From: Limoniibacter endophyticus
GTDB taxonomy: Bacteria > Pseudomonadota > Alphaproteobacteria > Rhizobiales > Rhizobiaceae
Reading direction: 5' to 3'
Length of the DNA stretch: 64,000 nucleotides
Assembly: GCF_014652835.1 (NCBI RefSeq)
Contig: NZ_BMZO01000010.1
Coordinates: 62,001 to 126,000, forward strand
Shown here: one piece after another, positions 36,023-44,385 of the stretch
How positions within the stretch are numbered: position 1 is the stretch's first letter
Layout of the letters: every line of letters starts with the position of its first letter
Notes under the pieces: model-generated
Told to the model about the DNA's origin: nothing
The model's database searches: none
Seen by the model: the letters and a program-made list of their open reading frames with translations, nothing else
Made by a program: the position numbers and the translations under genes

Positions 36023-36036
36023 GGTAATCGATTACC
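36023..36036. promoter_or_regulatory. LacI-type operator palindrome
   Basis: GGTAATCGATTACC is a perfect 14-base palindrome with a central CG, the pattern of LacI/GalR-family operators, 87 bases upstream of the SIS/nagA operon. No LacI-family gene is in the window, so the cognate repressor should be encoded elsewhere. It lies in the 232-base gap 35891-36122, where no other feature is evident. Confidence 0.65.
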
Positions 36037-36122
36037 AAAACGCAGCAAAGGCTTGCCCGTGCAAAAACTCTTGATCGTCTTCAATGGTGCCATGCCTTCA
36101 GACCTAATTTCCGGTTAGACAG

Positions 36123-37163
36123 ATGTCGACACTGATGCATCGCGAGACAATGGAAATTCCTGGCCTGGCGAGGGCGCTTCTTGAGCGGCAAGTCGGAACA
36201 TTTGCGAAAACAGCGTCGAGATTACGCGCGTTCGACCCGCATCTTCTGCTTACGGTGGCGCGCGGGTCCTCGGACAACGCAGCCAGCTATTTCAAGTATC
36301 TGTTTGAGATAGAGGCCGGAATCCCTGTCGCGTCCCTCGGCCCCTCGGTTACTTCCGTGTATGGCAGGCAGCTCAAGCTGACACGTACGGTCTGCCTGAG
36401 CATATCGCAGTCGGGCAAAAGCCCTGATCTCATCGCAACACAAGCAATGGCCAAGACCGGCGGAGCGTTGACGATCGCCTTGCTCAATGATCTGGATACG
36501 CCGCTTGGCATGGAGGCTGACCATGTTCTTTCCGTCGGGGCGGGACCGGAAAAAGCGGTAGCTGCGACAAAGTCTTATGTCATGTCGCTGATCGCGCTCG
36601 CTAAGCTCATAGCCGATTTTTGTCAGGAAGAGACGTTGCTTGCGGCACTTGGGTCGCTGCCTGCGACACTTGACGAGGCACTGCGATGCAACTGGCGGGC
36701 TTTCCGCGAAACTCTATCCCCCGGCACATCGCTTTATGTGATCGGACGAGGTCCTGGTCTCTCTGTTGCCCAGGAGGCGGCGCTCAAGTTCAAGGAAACT
36801 TGCCAAATTCATGCGGAAAGCTATTCATCAGCAGAAGTTTTGCACGGTCCTATCCAACTCGCCGGCGGCGGGTTCATCGCGCTTGTTTTTCTCGCCAGGG
36901 ATGCCAGTCGCGCCAGCACGATTGCGGCGATCGAGCGACTGGCGCAGGTAGGCACGCGTGTTTTCGTCGTCGACCCGGCCAGCGAAATCTCCCTTAAGCA
37001 TAAGAGAGTGCAGTATCTGCCATGCGCGCCGGCTAAACATCCGGCGCTGGATGTGATTTCCCAGATCAGCTCGTTTTACATTATGGTGGAACAATTGGCC
37101 GCAAGTTTCGGCCTCGACCCTGATCGGCCCGCTCTTCTAAACAAAGTGACCAGAACATTATGA
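36123..37163 (+). CDS. Glucosamine-6-phosphate deaminase, NagB-II type (SIS domain)
   Basis: A 346-residue protein with two SIS domains, like the isomerase half of GlmS without its glutaminase domain. Sugar-phosphate-binding motifs are visible: ARGSSDNAASY near residue 50, SISQSGKSPD near 98, GPEKAVAATKSY near 140 and ESYSSAEVLHGP near 232. NagB-II enzymes deaminate glucosamine-6-phosphate to fructose-6-phosphate and ammonia. It overlaps nagA by 4 bases, completing the two-step route from N-acetylglucosamine-6-phosphate. A LacI-type operator lies upstream. Confidence 0.86.
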   Translation: MSTLMHRETMEIPGLARALLERQVGTFAKTASRLRAFDPHLLLTVARGSSDNAASYFKYLFEIEAGIPVASLGPSVTSVYGRQLKLTRTVCLSISQSGKSPDLIATQAMAKTGGALTIALLNDLDTPLGMEADHVLSVGAGPEKAVAATKSYVMSLIALAKLIADFCQEETLLAALGSLPATLDEALRCNWRAFRETLSPGTSLYVIGRGPGLSVAQEAALKFKETCQIHAESYSSAEVLHGPIQLAGGGFIALVFLARDASRASTIAAIERLAQVGTRVFVVDPASEISLKHKRVQYLPCAPAKHPALDVISQISSFYIMVEQLAASFGLDPDRPALLNKVTRTL

Positions 37164-38305
37164 TTGATCGCCGCGCCTTTTCTGCACGTCGTATTTTCGA
37201 TGGCCGCCGATTTCACGAAAACAAGACGCTGCTGATTGACCGAGCCGTTGTCGACTTGATCGATAGGGGCGCATTGCCAGCGGGCATTCCGCTAATTGAC
37301 ACCGGTGCGGATATTCTTTCGCCAGGATTTATCGACTGGCAGGTAAATGGCGGCGGCGGTGTTCTTCTAAATGAGGATCCCACGGTAGATGGCATTTCGC
37401 GTATTGCGAGAGCACATCTGTCCTATGGAACGACCGCTCTTCTTCCGACCGTTATTACGGACCACCCCAAGATTACGCGGGCTGCGGCACAGGCGGTCCG
37501 GGACGCAGTTTCTCAAGGGGTGGACGGCGTTGTCGGTATTCATTTTGAGGGCCCGCACATCGCGGTCGAAAAAAAAGGCGTTCATGAACCGTCCTTTATC
37601 CGGCCAATGCTTAAGGATGATCTCGAACTTTACAGCGCCGGGGGAATGGGCTGTGTTCTGATAACCCTCGGCCCTGAAAACACGAGCCTCGATCAAATCC
37701 ACCAACTTGTCGCAAAAGGGGTTATCGTCAGTCTCGGTCACACAACGGCCGACTACGAGGCCGCGAAAATGGCATTTGCCGCCGGCGCGCGCGCCGTGAC
37801 TCACCTCTTCAACGCGATGGCGCCAATGCTGCATCGGGCGCCGGGGCTCATTGGAGCGGCGATGGAAAACCCGGAGATTTTCTGTGGCATAATTCCAGAC
37901 GGGCATCATGTTCACCCGGCGGCGTTGCGGATGATCTTTGCCAACGGACCAATTTCCCGGCTTACTCTGGTTACTGATGCAATGTCATTGGTCGGTGATA
38001 ATGCCGACAGTTTCGAACTCAACGGGCGTAGGGTCTGTCGGGAGGACGGACGCTTGACGCTTCTTGATGGAACCCTTGCCGGATCCGACCTCGACATGAT
38101 TTCGGGCATTCGTTACGTGGTGGAAAAGTGCGGGGTAGCAGTCGAGGACGCCTTGCAGATGGCAACGTTTGCTCCGGCGACAATGCTCGGCCTCTCCACG
38201 CATGGCAAGTTCGCTAGGGGGGCTCGCGCCGACATTCTTGCGCTCAGCGAAAATCTTGAAATTCAGGATATCTGGCTAGCTGGCAAGGAAGTCAAATTAT
38301 CCTGA
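37160..38305 (+). CDS. nagA: N-acetylglucosamine-6-phosphate deacetylase
   Basis: A 381-residue amidohydrolase. It removes acetate from GlcNAc-6-phosphate. Family motifs: GFIDWQVNGGGG near residue 53, HFEGPHIAVEKKGVHEP near 127 with the metal-binding Glu, SLGHTTADYEAA near 190, AVTHLFNAMAPMLHR near 210, PDGHHVHP near 247 and catalytic Asp in LVTDAMSLVG near 272. The overlapping NagB-II-like gene supplies the next step. Its 3' end overlaps the convergent NUDIX gene by 43 bases. Confidence 0.93.
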   Translation: MIDRRAFSARRIFDGRRFHENKTLLIDRAVVDLIDRGALPAGIPLIDTGADILSPGFIDWQVNGGGGVLLNEDPTVDGISRIARAHLSYGTTALLPTVITDHPKITRAAAQAVRDAVSQGVDGVVGIHFEGPHIAVEKKGVHEPSFIRPMLKDDLELYSAGGMGCVLITLGPENTSLDQIHQLVAKGVIVSLGHTTADYEAAKMAFAAGARAVTHLFNAMAPMLHRAPGLIGAAMENPEIFCGIIPDGHHVHPAALRMIFANGPISRLTLVTDAMSLVGDNADSFELNGRRVCREDGRLTLLDGTLAGSDLDMISGIRYVVEKCGVAVEDALQMATFAPATMLGLSTHGKFARGARADILALSENLEIQDIWLAGKEVKLS

Positions 38306-39129
38306 GAAAGCTGTTCCTGCCGGCGGGCATTCCCGTTCAAATGATGATCGAGAACCATCCTTGAGCTGAACTTTATAGGCAACGCGGGATCACTTTCCAT
38401 CCGCAGTCTTGTTGCTTCGATACGCAGGAAATCCTGAACTTCGCCATCGTGGCACTCGGGCTTGAAATCCGCGGGGAGGGAGAGGTCATAAGACACAAGC
38501 AACTCCCGGTGCATGCCCTGCTTACTAAAGTAGACCACCGGAATTCGGCCGCGAGGGGCAAGGCGTCTCATATGCTCTTCGGCTATGCCTGCTTCCTCCC
38601 AACCTTCTTTGATTGCGGTTTGCAACATGCTTACGCCGCTCGCTTTCCCGCCTGCAACCAAGGTGTCCCAGTGCCCTGGCGCGGCATTTGCTGCATCAGA
38701 ACGTTGTGAAAGCCAAATATATGCCCTGCCAGAGCTTAGGTCTTTCACAAAACCGTTCACGTGCACTTTTGTGGCCCAAAGCCCAAGAATTCTTAGTGCG
38801 CTGCGATCAACCTTGGCGATGGGTGAGCTGGTGGAGCTGTAGCAGACGTCCATCGCTTCGCAACGATGCGGGACGATCAATCCTTCCCTGCACAGGGCAT
38901 CACGAACATCCTCCAATCTGCAAGACAGATTTTGGGCTGTTTCGTGTTTGCCGGATAATTCGAGACGCGTGCCATTTTCGACGAGAAGGCCCTGGCGCAC
39001 CAGAAAGGCAGAAATGGAAAACGGCACATACCCTAGACATTGCGTCCCCGAATAGACGTACCATTCGCGAAAAGCTTCGTTGATAAAGGATGGGGTTGAG
39101 TACGGATTGGGCATGGGGTCTCGGATCAT
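38263..39129 (-). CDS. NUDIX hydrolase with DUF4743-type N-terminus
   Basis: A 288-residue protein. The first ~120 residues resemble DUF4743, and the NUDIX domain spans about 120-265. The NUDIX box reads GGKASGVSMLQTAIKEGWEEAGI (described as residues 167-189): KE..EE is present for metal binding while the first conserved Glu is not. This architecture matches yeast Tnr3-type thiamine-diphosphate-related NUDIX enzymes. The ATG at 39129 is used; the frame extends further upstream into the ATPase gene. It is the last gene of an importer operon, an unusual partner suggesting a phosphorylated or thiamine-like substrate. Confidence 0.78.
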   Translation of the reverse strand: MIRDPMPNPYSTPSFINEAFREWYVYSGTQCLGYVPFSISAFLVRQGLLVENGTRLELSGKHETAQNLSCRLEDVRDALCREGLIVPHRCEAMDVCYSSTSSPIAKVDRSALRILGLWATKVHVNGFVKDLSSGRAYIWLSQRSDAANAAPGHWDTLVAGGKASGVSMLQTAIKEGWEEAGIAEEHMRRLAPRGRIPVVYFSKQGMHRELLVSYDLSLPADFKPECHDGEVQDFLRIEATRLRMESDPALPIKFSSRMVLDHHLNGNARRQEQLSQDNLTSLPASQIS

Positions 39130-39148
39130 TTCGATTTCGGGCGGGGGA

Positions 39149-40219
39149 TCAGGGGCGGAAAAGCAGGACGGCCTTCGGATCGATTTCGATCGTGATTTCG
39201 GCGCCGGCCGCGTGCCGCTCATTCAATATGAACGCAGCCATTTTCCCGCCGCCAAGGTCCAACTCGACGCGCCACTTGCCACCCTCGAACAGACTTTGCA
39301 GCACGTGTCCTTGAAGGCGCAGCGCATCTTCAGATGCGGGGCTGATACTGTCGGCGAGAACCGCCTCAGGGCGAAGCATCAGAACGACTTCGCCGCGAAA
39401 GCCTGAACCTATGTCTGCGCTCGCTGGAAGCATGACTTTTTGAGGACCTACCATAGCTGAAAGCAGACCATTTTTGTCGTCCCCGACAATCTGTGCAGGC
39501 ACACGATTATCATAACCGGCAAGGCCAGCGATCCACTTCGAACGAGGCTTGGCAAATAGGTCTTGCGGATTGCCAATCTGTTCGATGCGTCCCTGTTTCA
39601 ATACCACCAGAATATCGGCGAAACTGCTGGCCTCCAAAGGATCGTGAGTTACATAGAGTACCGTTTTGCCGAGCGTGCGGAACAGGCGTGCAAATTCCTT
39701 CCGCATTTCGAGACGCAGTTGAACATCGAGATTGGACAAGGGTTCATCGAACAATAGTAGATTCGGATTGGTAGCCAGGGCGCGTGCGATCGCGACGCGC
39801 TGCTGCTGACCACCGGAAATTTGAGACGGCAGGCGTTTTGCCAGCTGGGCGATCTGCATGGTCTCGAGAAGCTCCTGCACACGATGGGCGCGGTCTTTCT
39901 TGGTCTTGCGGTTCAGCCCGTAACCGACAATGCGCTCGACATTCATATGCGGCCAAAGCGCGTAATCCTGAAAAACCATGTTGAGGCCGCGCCTTTGGGG
40001 TTCCAGCACTTTCGCAGGTGTAGAGATTGCCGCGCCACCCAACCGGATTTCGCCGGCGCTGGGACGGTCCAGGCCAGCCACCAGTCGAAGTAGTGAAGAC
40101 TTGCCGCAGCCGGAGGGACCAACGAGACAGGCAACCTTCCCTTCGGGAACCGTGAGCGACAGGTCATCGAGGACGATGTTCTTTCCATAGCGACGGGAGA
40201 TGTTCAGGATCTCAAGCAT
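39149..40219 (-). CDS. ABC transporter ATPase (FbpC/PotA type)
   Basis: A 356-residue importer ATPase: Walker A GPSGCGKSS, Q loop VFQDYALWPHMNV, signature ISGGQQQRVAIARAL, Walker B LLLFDEPLSNLD, H loop VTHDPLEA, and a TOBE-containing C-terminus from about residue 240. It follows the fused permease by 6 bases and precedes the NUDIX gene. The family covers iron, phosphonate, thiamine and polyamine importers, so substrate cannot be fixed from this protein alone. Confidence 0.87.
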   Translation of the reverse strand: MLEILNISRRYGKNIVLDDLSLTVPEGKVACLVGPSGCGKSSLLRLVAGLDRPSAGEIRLGGAAISTPAKVLEPQRRGLNMVFQDYALWPHMNVERIVGYGLNRKTKKDRAHRVQELLETMQIAQLAKRLPSQISGGQQQRVAIARALATNPNLLLFDEPLSNLDVQLRLEMRKEFARLFRTLGKTVLYVTHDPLEASSFADILVVLKQGRIEQIGNPQDLFAKPRSKWIAGLAGYDNRVPAQIVGDDKNGLLSAMVGPQKVMLPASADIGSGFRGEVVLMLRPEAVLADSISPASEDALRLQGHVLQSLFEGGKWRVELDLGGGKMAAFILNERHAAGAEITIEIDPKAVLLFRP

Positions 40220-40225
40220 GGGAAA

Positions 40226-41986
40226 TCAGGCCTTTGGAGAAGCGATCAGCGCCCGCAAGGCGAACAATGTCACGGTGCGCAGGATGAAGATGATTGCGAT
40301 GGTGGCGGAGCCGGCAATAAGGGTGGCCGCAGTGGCAGCCCCGAAAAGGCCCTGTTCGAAAGCGCGGTTGACGTAGACCGGAAGGACGTCGAGTCGGGGA
40401 GGGCGCAGGATCGAGTTGATAGCGAGGTCGAAGACCGCGGAGCCGAAGGCAGTTAAGGTTGCGGACAGCAGCGCCGCGGCAATTAGTGGCAGGATAATTG
40501 TGACGATGCGCCGGGTGAGGCCCGCTCCTTGGAGTGCAGCCGCCGAAAGCATGGATTCTGGGACCTGTGCCATTGCGCCGAGCAGCACACGGATGGCAAT
40601 GGGGACCGCGCCTGCAATCCCCGCCAGTACGAGGATGGACGGACGACCATACAGCGAAAGATTAAATTCGCTCATGATGGGAGCGTTCCAGACAAAGATA
40701 TAGCCGATGCCAAGCACTACGCCGGGAACCGCAAGACTCAATGTGCAGGTGACGTCGATCAGCTTGTTGAGGCGGAACTTCGAGAATATCAGTACGTAGG
40801 ACGCGGCCGCCGCGAGCAAGGCGCTGCCGATGGCGGCAATGGCGGCGATCGCCAGCGAGTTGTGCAGCGCGGTTATAAAGGCGCCGCCCGTGCTCAATAC
40901 GTAGCGGTAATGGTCCAGAGTGAAATTCTCGCTTCGGAAGCCGGCGCTGATGCGATGGGTGAAGGACACGAGCACGCTGGAGCCGATTGGGATGATCAGA
41001 AGAAGCAGGACTGCCGCCAGCGCAGTACCGTTCACAAAAAGATTGAGCGACGATTTCTCCTGTTGGAAGGGTTGTGCTTTTCCGCCGAGGAAATCGTAGC
41101 GCCGCCGCCGCACCAGGAAGAGATAGGCAAGTACCGCAAGCAGCATGATCGCGGTTACATAGAAGGCTAGCACCCCCGCAAGGTCAAACCGGATGGGAGA
41201 CTGGTTGATTGCTACATAGATCGCATATGTCAGGGTCGGAAAACGGTATGTCGTGGCGAGCGCCGCCGGTAAGCCGAAATCGCCCAATACGTCGATGAAA
41301 ATCAGGACCGCGCCTGATAAAACCGCGGGAAGCAACATGGGAATGCGGATGGTGGCCAGAACGCGCAGGGGCGAGGCGCCGCAGAGGCGTGCGGCGTGGG
41401 TGAAATCATCCATCTTCCATTGCAGTGCCGCAAGTACTGTAAGATATGCATAGGGGCTTGCCTTGATGCTCATGATGAAAACGAGCCCCCACGGGCTGAA
41501 GAGGGCAGCCGGCACGAAATCCAGGCCAAGCCAGGAGACGGCAAGGCCGCCCCGACTCCCGAAAAGACTCCATCCTTGAGCGAGAATGAAGGATGGCAGG
41601 ATGATGGTCGCCCAGGCAGCGGTATCGAGAGTCCAGCCAAGGCGAAGCCCGGGCGATTGACGAAGAATCGCAAGCAGAGTCCCCAAAAAGCAGCCGAACA
41701 ATGCAGAGGCACTCGCCAGAAACAGCGAGTTTTGGAGGGCCGCGCGCCAGAACGGACGATTGAAGATTTCGAGGAGGCCATTCAAAGTGAATGTTGTGGC
41801 CTGCGGCGAGAAAAGTCCGGGCAAAAAGGCCTGAATTAGAACCGTGGCAAGTGGAGCGAGAATCAGCACCATGAGTGAAACAACGACCAGCATGCCAAGG
41901 ATGTCGTCAGCCCTGATCTGGGGCAGGATGCGCGAGCGGACTGCTGCCCGCTCGCCTCGATTTAAGGGGACAAAAACGTCGATCAT
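40226..41986 (-). CDS. Fused two-domain ABC transporter permease
   Basis: A 586-residue permease with about twelve membrane segments in two MetI-type halves, each with an EAA loop (ARLCGASPLRVLATIRIP near residue 235 and AALQGAGLTRRIVTIILP near 490). The two-in-one layout is shared by FbpB-like iron, ThiP-like thiamine and 2-aminoethylphosphonate importers. The ATG at 41986 follows AAGAGA; the frame continues upstream to 42052 without a good site. It is preceded by a small hairpin after the binding-protein gene. Confidence 0.85.
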   Translation of the reverse strand: MIDVFVPLNRGERAAVRSRILPQIRADDILGMLVVVSLMVLILAPLATVLIQAFLPGLFSPQATTFTLNGLLEIFNRPFWRAALQNSLFLASASALFGCFLGTLLAILRQSPGLRLGWTLDTAAWATIILPSFILAQGWSLFGSRGGLAVSWLGLDFVPAALFSPWGLVFIMSIKASPYAYLTVLAALQWKMDDFTHAARLCGASPLRVLATIRIPMLLPAVLSGAVLIFIDVLGDFGLPAALATTYRFPTLTYAIYVAINQSPIRFDLAGVLAFYVTAIMLLAVLAYLFLVRRRRYDFLGGKAQPFQQEKSSLNLFVNGTALAAVLLLLIIPIGSSVLVSFTHRISAGFRSENFTLDHYRYVLSTGGAFITALHNSLAIAAIAAIGSALLAAAASYVLIFSKFRLNKLIDVTCTLSLAVPGVVLGIGYIFVWNAPIMSEFNLSLYGRPSILVLAGIAGAVPIAIRVLLGAMAQVPESMLSAAALQGAGLTRRIVTIILPLIAAALLSATLTAFGSAVFDLAINSILRPPRLDVLPVYVNRAFEQGLFGAATAATLIAGSATIAIIFILRTVTLFALRALIASPKA

Positions 41987-42006
41987 ATCATTCTCTTGAG
42001 AACAGT

Positions 42007-42020
42007 CGGGATTTGTCCCG
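42007..42020 (-). terminator. Small stem-loop after binding-protein gene
   Basis: CGGGA-TTTG-TCCCG, a perfect 5-base-pair stem with a 4-base loop, 9 bases past the binding-protein stop and 21 bases before the permease start. It is short and has no U tract. It is notable mainly because similar elements follow other binding-protein genes in this window. Confidence 0.4.
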
Positions 42021-42029
42021 CGGTTGCCG

Positions 42030-43043
42030 TCAGTTAACAGCGCGATCGGCAAACCAGGTCTTGATTTCCGCTTCGTGTTTCACGGCATATGCATCTGGAG
42101 CGACGCGGTAGACGAGGCCATCCTGCGGACCGTCGGCCCGGCGTGGTGCGCCCTTGACGGTAGGCTCGAAAAGCCCATCGGACTCACCCTTTTCCTGCAG
42201 ATAGGCCTGTGTTTCAGGCTTCAGCAGCCATTCCACGAATTCCTGCGCGGCTTCAGGACGCTGCGTCTTCGCCTGAATGCCGACGCCACGGACGACACCG
42301 GGCGCACCTTCTTCCGGCCAGACAATTTCCACCGGAACTTCCTTCGAAGCCTTCAGCGTGTAAGCGACCTGCGAGGTGATCATTGCAACGGAAACTTCGC
42401 CTGCCGTGAGAGCACGACCAACTGGGCCGTTGGTCCGGAATACCCGCATGCCATTGTCGAAGAAGTTGTTGAAGAGTTCCTGTGCCTTTTCGGAGCCCAT
42501 CGTATTGAAGAATTCAGCAACGCAAGGATAGGCGGGCGCGGCAACTGCCGGATCGGCCATGCCGAACATGCCCTTGAACCGCGGATCGGCAAGATCCGCA
42601 TAATTGATGGGAGGTTGTTCAAGGAGATCCGGACGATAGATCATCACGCAAGATGCTGCCATGCCGATCGGAAACCAGGAGCGATTGTCCGGGAGATATT
42701 TCGATCCGATCTCATTGAGATTGTCGATGTTAGAGGGTGAAACGTCCCGCTTCAGAAGACCCTGCTGATCTAAACTATGGAAGCTATAGGAGCCGTTATA
42801 GATCAACACGTCCCATTGCGGATTGTTGGCTTCTGCTGCGATACGGGCCAGAATTTCGCCGCCGCTCATTTGTACCACGTCAATCTGGCGCCCGCTGTCG
42901 GCTTCAAAGCGGTCAGTGATTACGCCTTCAAAGTCATTCGTGTAGAGAACAAGAGGTCCCTGGGCATCTTCTGCGATTGCAACGAGAGGGAAACCCGCAG
43001 TTGCCATCGCGGCAATCCCGAGGGCTTTGAGGGAAGGGAGCAT
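42030..43043 (-). CDS. Periplasmic iron/phosphonate-type binding protein from an internal start
   Basis: Internal ATG at 43043 opens a complete 337-residue secreted binding protein: signal peptide MLPSLKALGIAAMATAGFPL with cleavage after AIA, mature EDAQGPLVLYTNDFEG, then the SBP_bac_6/8 fold to the stop. GGAAAG lies about 11 bases upstream, a weak ribosome site. This is the binding protein expected for the fused permease and ATPase downstream. The same frame is open upstream into a LysR gene (next entry); secretion would require use of this internal start. Substrate is uncertain: iron, phosphonate or thiamine-like. Confidence 0.7.
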   Translation of the reverse strand: MLPSLKALGIAAMATAGFPLVAIAEDAQGPLVLYTNDFEGVITDRFEADSGRQIDVVQMSGGEILARIAAEANNPQWDVLIYNGSYSFHSLDQQGLLKRDVSPSNIDNLNEIGSKYLPDNRSWFPIGMAASCVMIYRPDLLEQPPINYADLADPRFKGMFGMADPAVAAPAYPCVAEFFNTMGSEKAQELFNNFFDNGMRVFRTNGPVGRALTAGEVSVAMITSQVAYTLKASKEVPVEIVWPEEGAPGVVRGVGIQAKTQRPEAAQEFVEWLLKPETQAYLQEKGESDGLFEPTVKGAPRRADGPQDGLVYRVAPDAYAVKHEAEIKTWFADRAVN

Positions 43044-44114
43044 GGTAGGATCGCTTTCCGCCAGTTCAGGCTCAATGGGTGTGACCGGGTTGTTCGGTGT
43101 GGACACTCTTTGGCTAAGAGACGGATATGACAGTCCTGTAACATGGTCGCGTGACCGGGCGGGAACTTGTGGTTCCCGATTTGGAACACCCGCCGCGCGG
43201 CAAATGAATTTGTCTCGAACGACGGCATCCTTGATCAATTCGCCCATGGTATCGGCAACGTGACGGAGCGTCTTGTTCATCAGGCGACGCGAGGGAGCCA
43301 GGAGCGTAAAGGTGACCTCTGGACCGAGCCATCCGGGAAGCGCGGCCTTCAGCCGTCCGTGCCGGACATCGTCACGTATTGCAAATTCCGGTAGAAGTGC
43401 CAGCCCCAGCCCTTCCAGCGCCATTGTTCTCAACGCCCCGACGTCGGTCGTGATGAGATTTGGCCTTTGCGTGAGAAGGAGCGTTTGCCCATTGAACCGC
43501 TTGAAGATGAACGTCGATTGGTCGCTGTCGCGTCCGAATGTGAAGAGGCGAGTGCCAAGATCGATCACGCCGGTGTCAAAGCTTGCTGCTTCGGGCAAAA
43601 TCGCTGGGACCCCGACCAGAAGCGTCGGATTGCGGCAGATACGTCGTTGAACGAGTGCTGTATCGCGCAGTTCCCAGGCATGGGCAATGACATGTAGGTC
43701 GTTTGAACTCGTAGAGCTTTCGAGAGAGTGATCCGAGATGTTGAGGGTAAGGGTCAGATCCTGAAACGGGCCACCCAGACCCGCCCAGGCCGTCGACACG
43801 AGGCCCCCCACGATCGGCGAGATACTTAGCTCGACCTTTCCGCCTATCTGCGTTTGTCCGTCCTTGACGATATTATCCGCGAGCTGGGCGATCTCGGTCA
43901 TGGATTTACCGATTTCGTAGAGTTCGCGTCCCAGGGCCGTCAGCCGAAACTCCTCTCCGTTGCGGATGACGAGCAGGCCTTTGACCTGATCCTCAAGCGC
44001 CGCAAGCCTGCGACTCATAGTGGATTTGGGAAGATTGAAGACACGACCAGCCTTCACGATCCCTTGCTGCTCCGCAATACCGACAAACAGGCGCAGGTCA
44101 TTCAGATCTAACAT
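42030..44114 (-). CDS. Continuous LysR regulator-binding protein reading frame
   Basis: One uninterrupted 694-codon frame. Residues 1-60 form a LysR winged helix (PKSTMSRRLAALEDQ), about 90-300 a LysR effector domain (ISPIVGGLVSTAWAGLGGP onward), about 300-357 a proline- and polar-rich stretch without domain character, and 358-694 a full binding protein with its own signal peptide. A protein that is both DNA-binding and exported is implausible, so two products from one frame, loss of a LysR stop codon, or a small sequence error are the likely explanations. The LysR part probably regulates the importer operon. Confidence 0.7.
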   Translation of the reverse strand: MLDLNDLRLFVGIAEQQGIVKAGRVFNLPKSTMSRRLAALEDQVKGLLVIRNGEEFRLTALGRELYEIGKSMTEIAQLADNIVKDGQTQIGGKVELSISPIVGGLVSTAWAGLGGPFQDLTLTLNISDHSLESSTSSNDLHVIAHAWELRDTALVQRRICRNPTLLVGVPAILPEAASFDTGVIDLGTRLFTFGRDSDQSTFIFKRFNGQTLLLTQRPNLITTDVGALRTMALEGLGLALLPEFAIRDDVRHGRLKAALPGWLGPEVTFTLLAPSRRLMNKTLRHVADTMGELIKDAVVRDKFICRAAGVPNREPQVPARSRDHVTGLSYPSLSQRVSTPNNPVTPIEPELAESDPTMLPSLKALGIAAMATAGFPLVAIAEDAQGPLVLYTNDFEGVITDRFEADSGRQIDVVQMSGGEILARIAAEANNPQWDVLIYNGSYSFHSLDQQGLLKRDVSPSNIDNLNEIGSKYLPDNRSWFPIGMAASCVMIYRPDLLEQPPINYADLADPRFKGMFGMADPAVAAPAYPCVAEFFNTMGSEKAQELFNNFFDNGMRVFRTNGPVGRALTAGEVSVAMITSQVAYTLKASKEVPVEIVWPEEGAPGVVRGVGIQAKTQRPEAAQEFVEWLLKPETQAYLQEKGESDGLFEPTVKGAPRRADGPQDGLVYRVAPDAYAVKHEAEIKTWFADRAVN

Positions 44115-44294
44115 GTGGCCTCGAAGGAAACTATTCGTTGAGCCGTCTTAGTAATGGCTGCAAGTCACCGTTTTTTGACAGGCGTCGCGGCCCTTGTTGG
44201 GATCACGTCGATTTCAGGTCATCTGGGAATTGTTTTATCCATTGACGCGCCAATGTAAAAAGACATAGGTACTTGGCCAATTCGAAGGAGATTT

Positions 44295-44327
44295 ATGCGC
44301 AGAGGCTTCAGCTTGAACCGCATATAG
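44295..44327 (+). CDS. Possible 10-codon leader peptide
   Basis: AAGGAG lies 6 bases before an ATG that opens the 10-residue ORF MRRGFSLNRI, ending at TAG. After it comes a hairpin (GCACC-GAA-GGTGC core, 44340-44352) and then the ribosome site of the acetyltransferase gene. The ribosome site is better than that of many full genes here. This is the layout of a translational leader or attenuator, but no regulatory amino-acid run is present. A TTGACG box lies about 50 bases upstream. Confidence 0.4.
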   Translation: MRRGFSLNRI

Positions 44328-44385
44328 CGGTATCGCCTGGCACCGAAGGTGCTGGTTGTCTTTGCATATCTTCTTAGGAGTTCTC

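Noticed and set aside
40529-41839. Plus-strand open frames antisense to the fused permease.
   Set aside because: Strongly hydrophilic, low-information translations opposite a clear membrane protein; no start signal.
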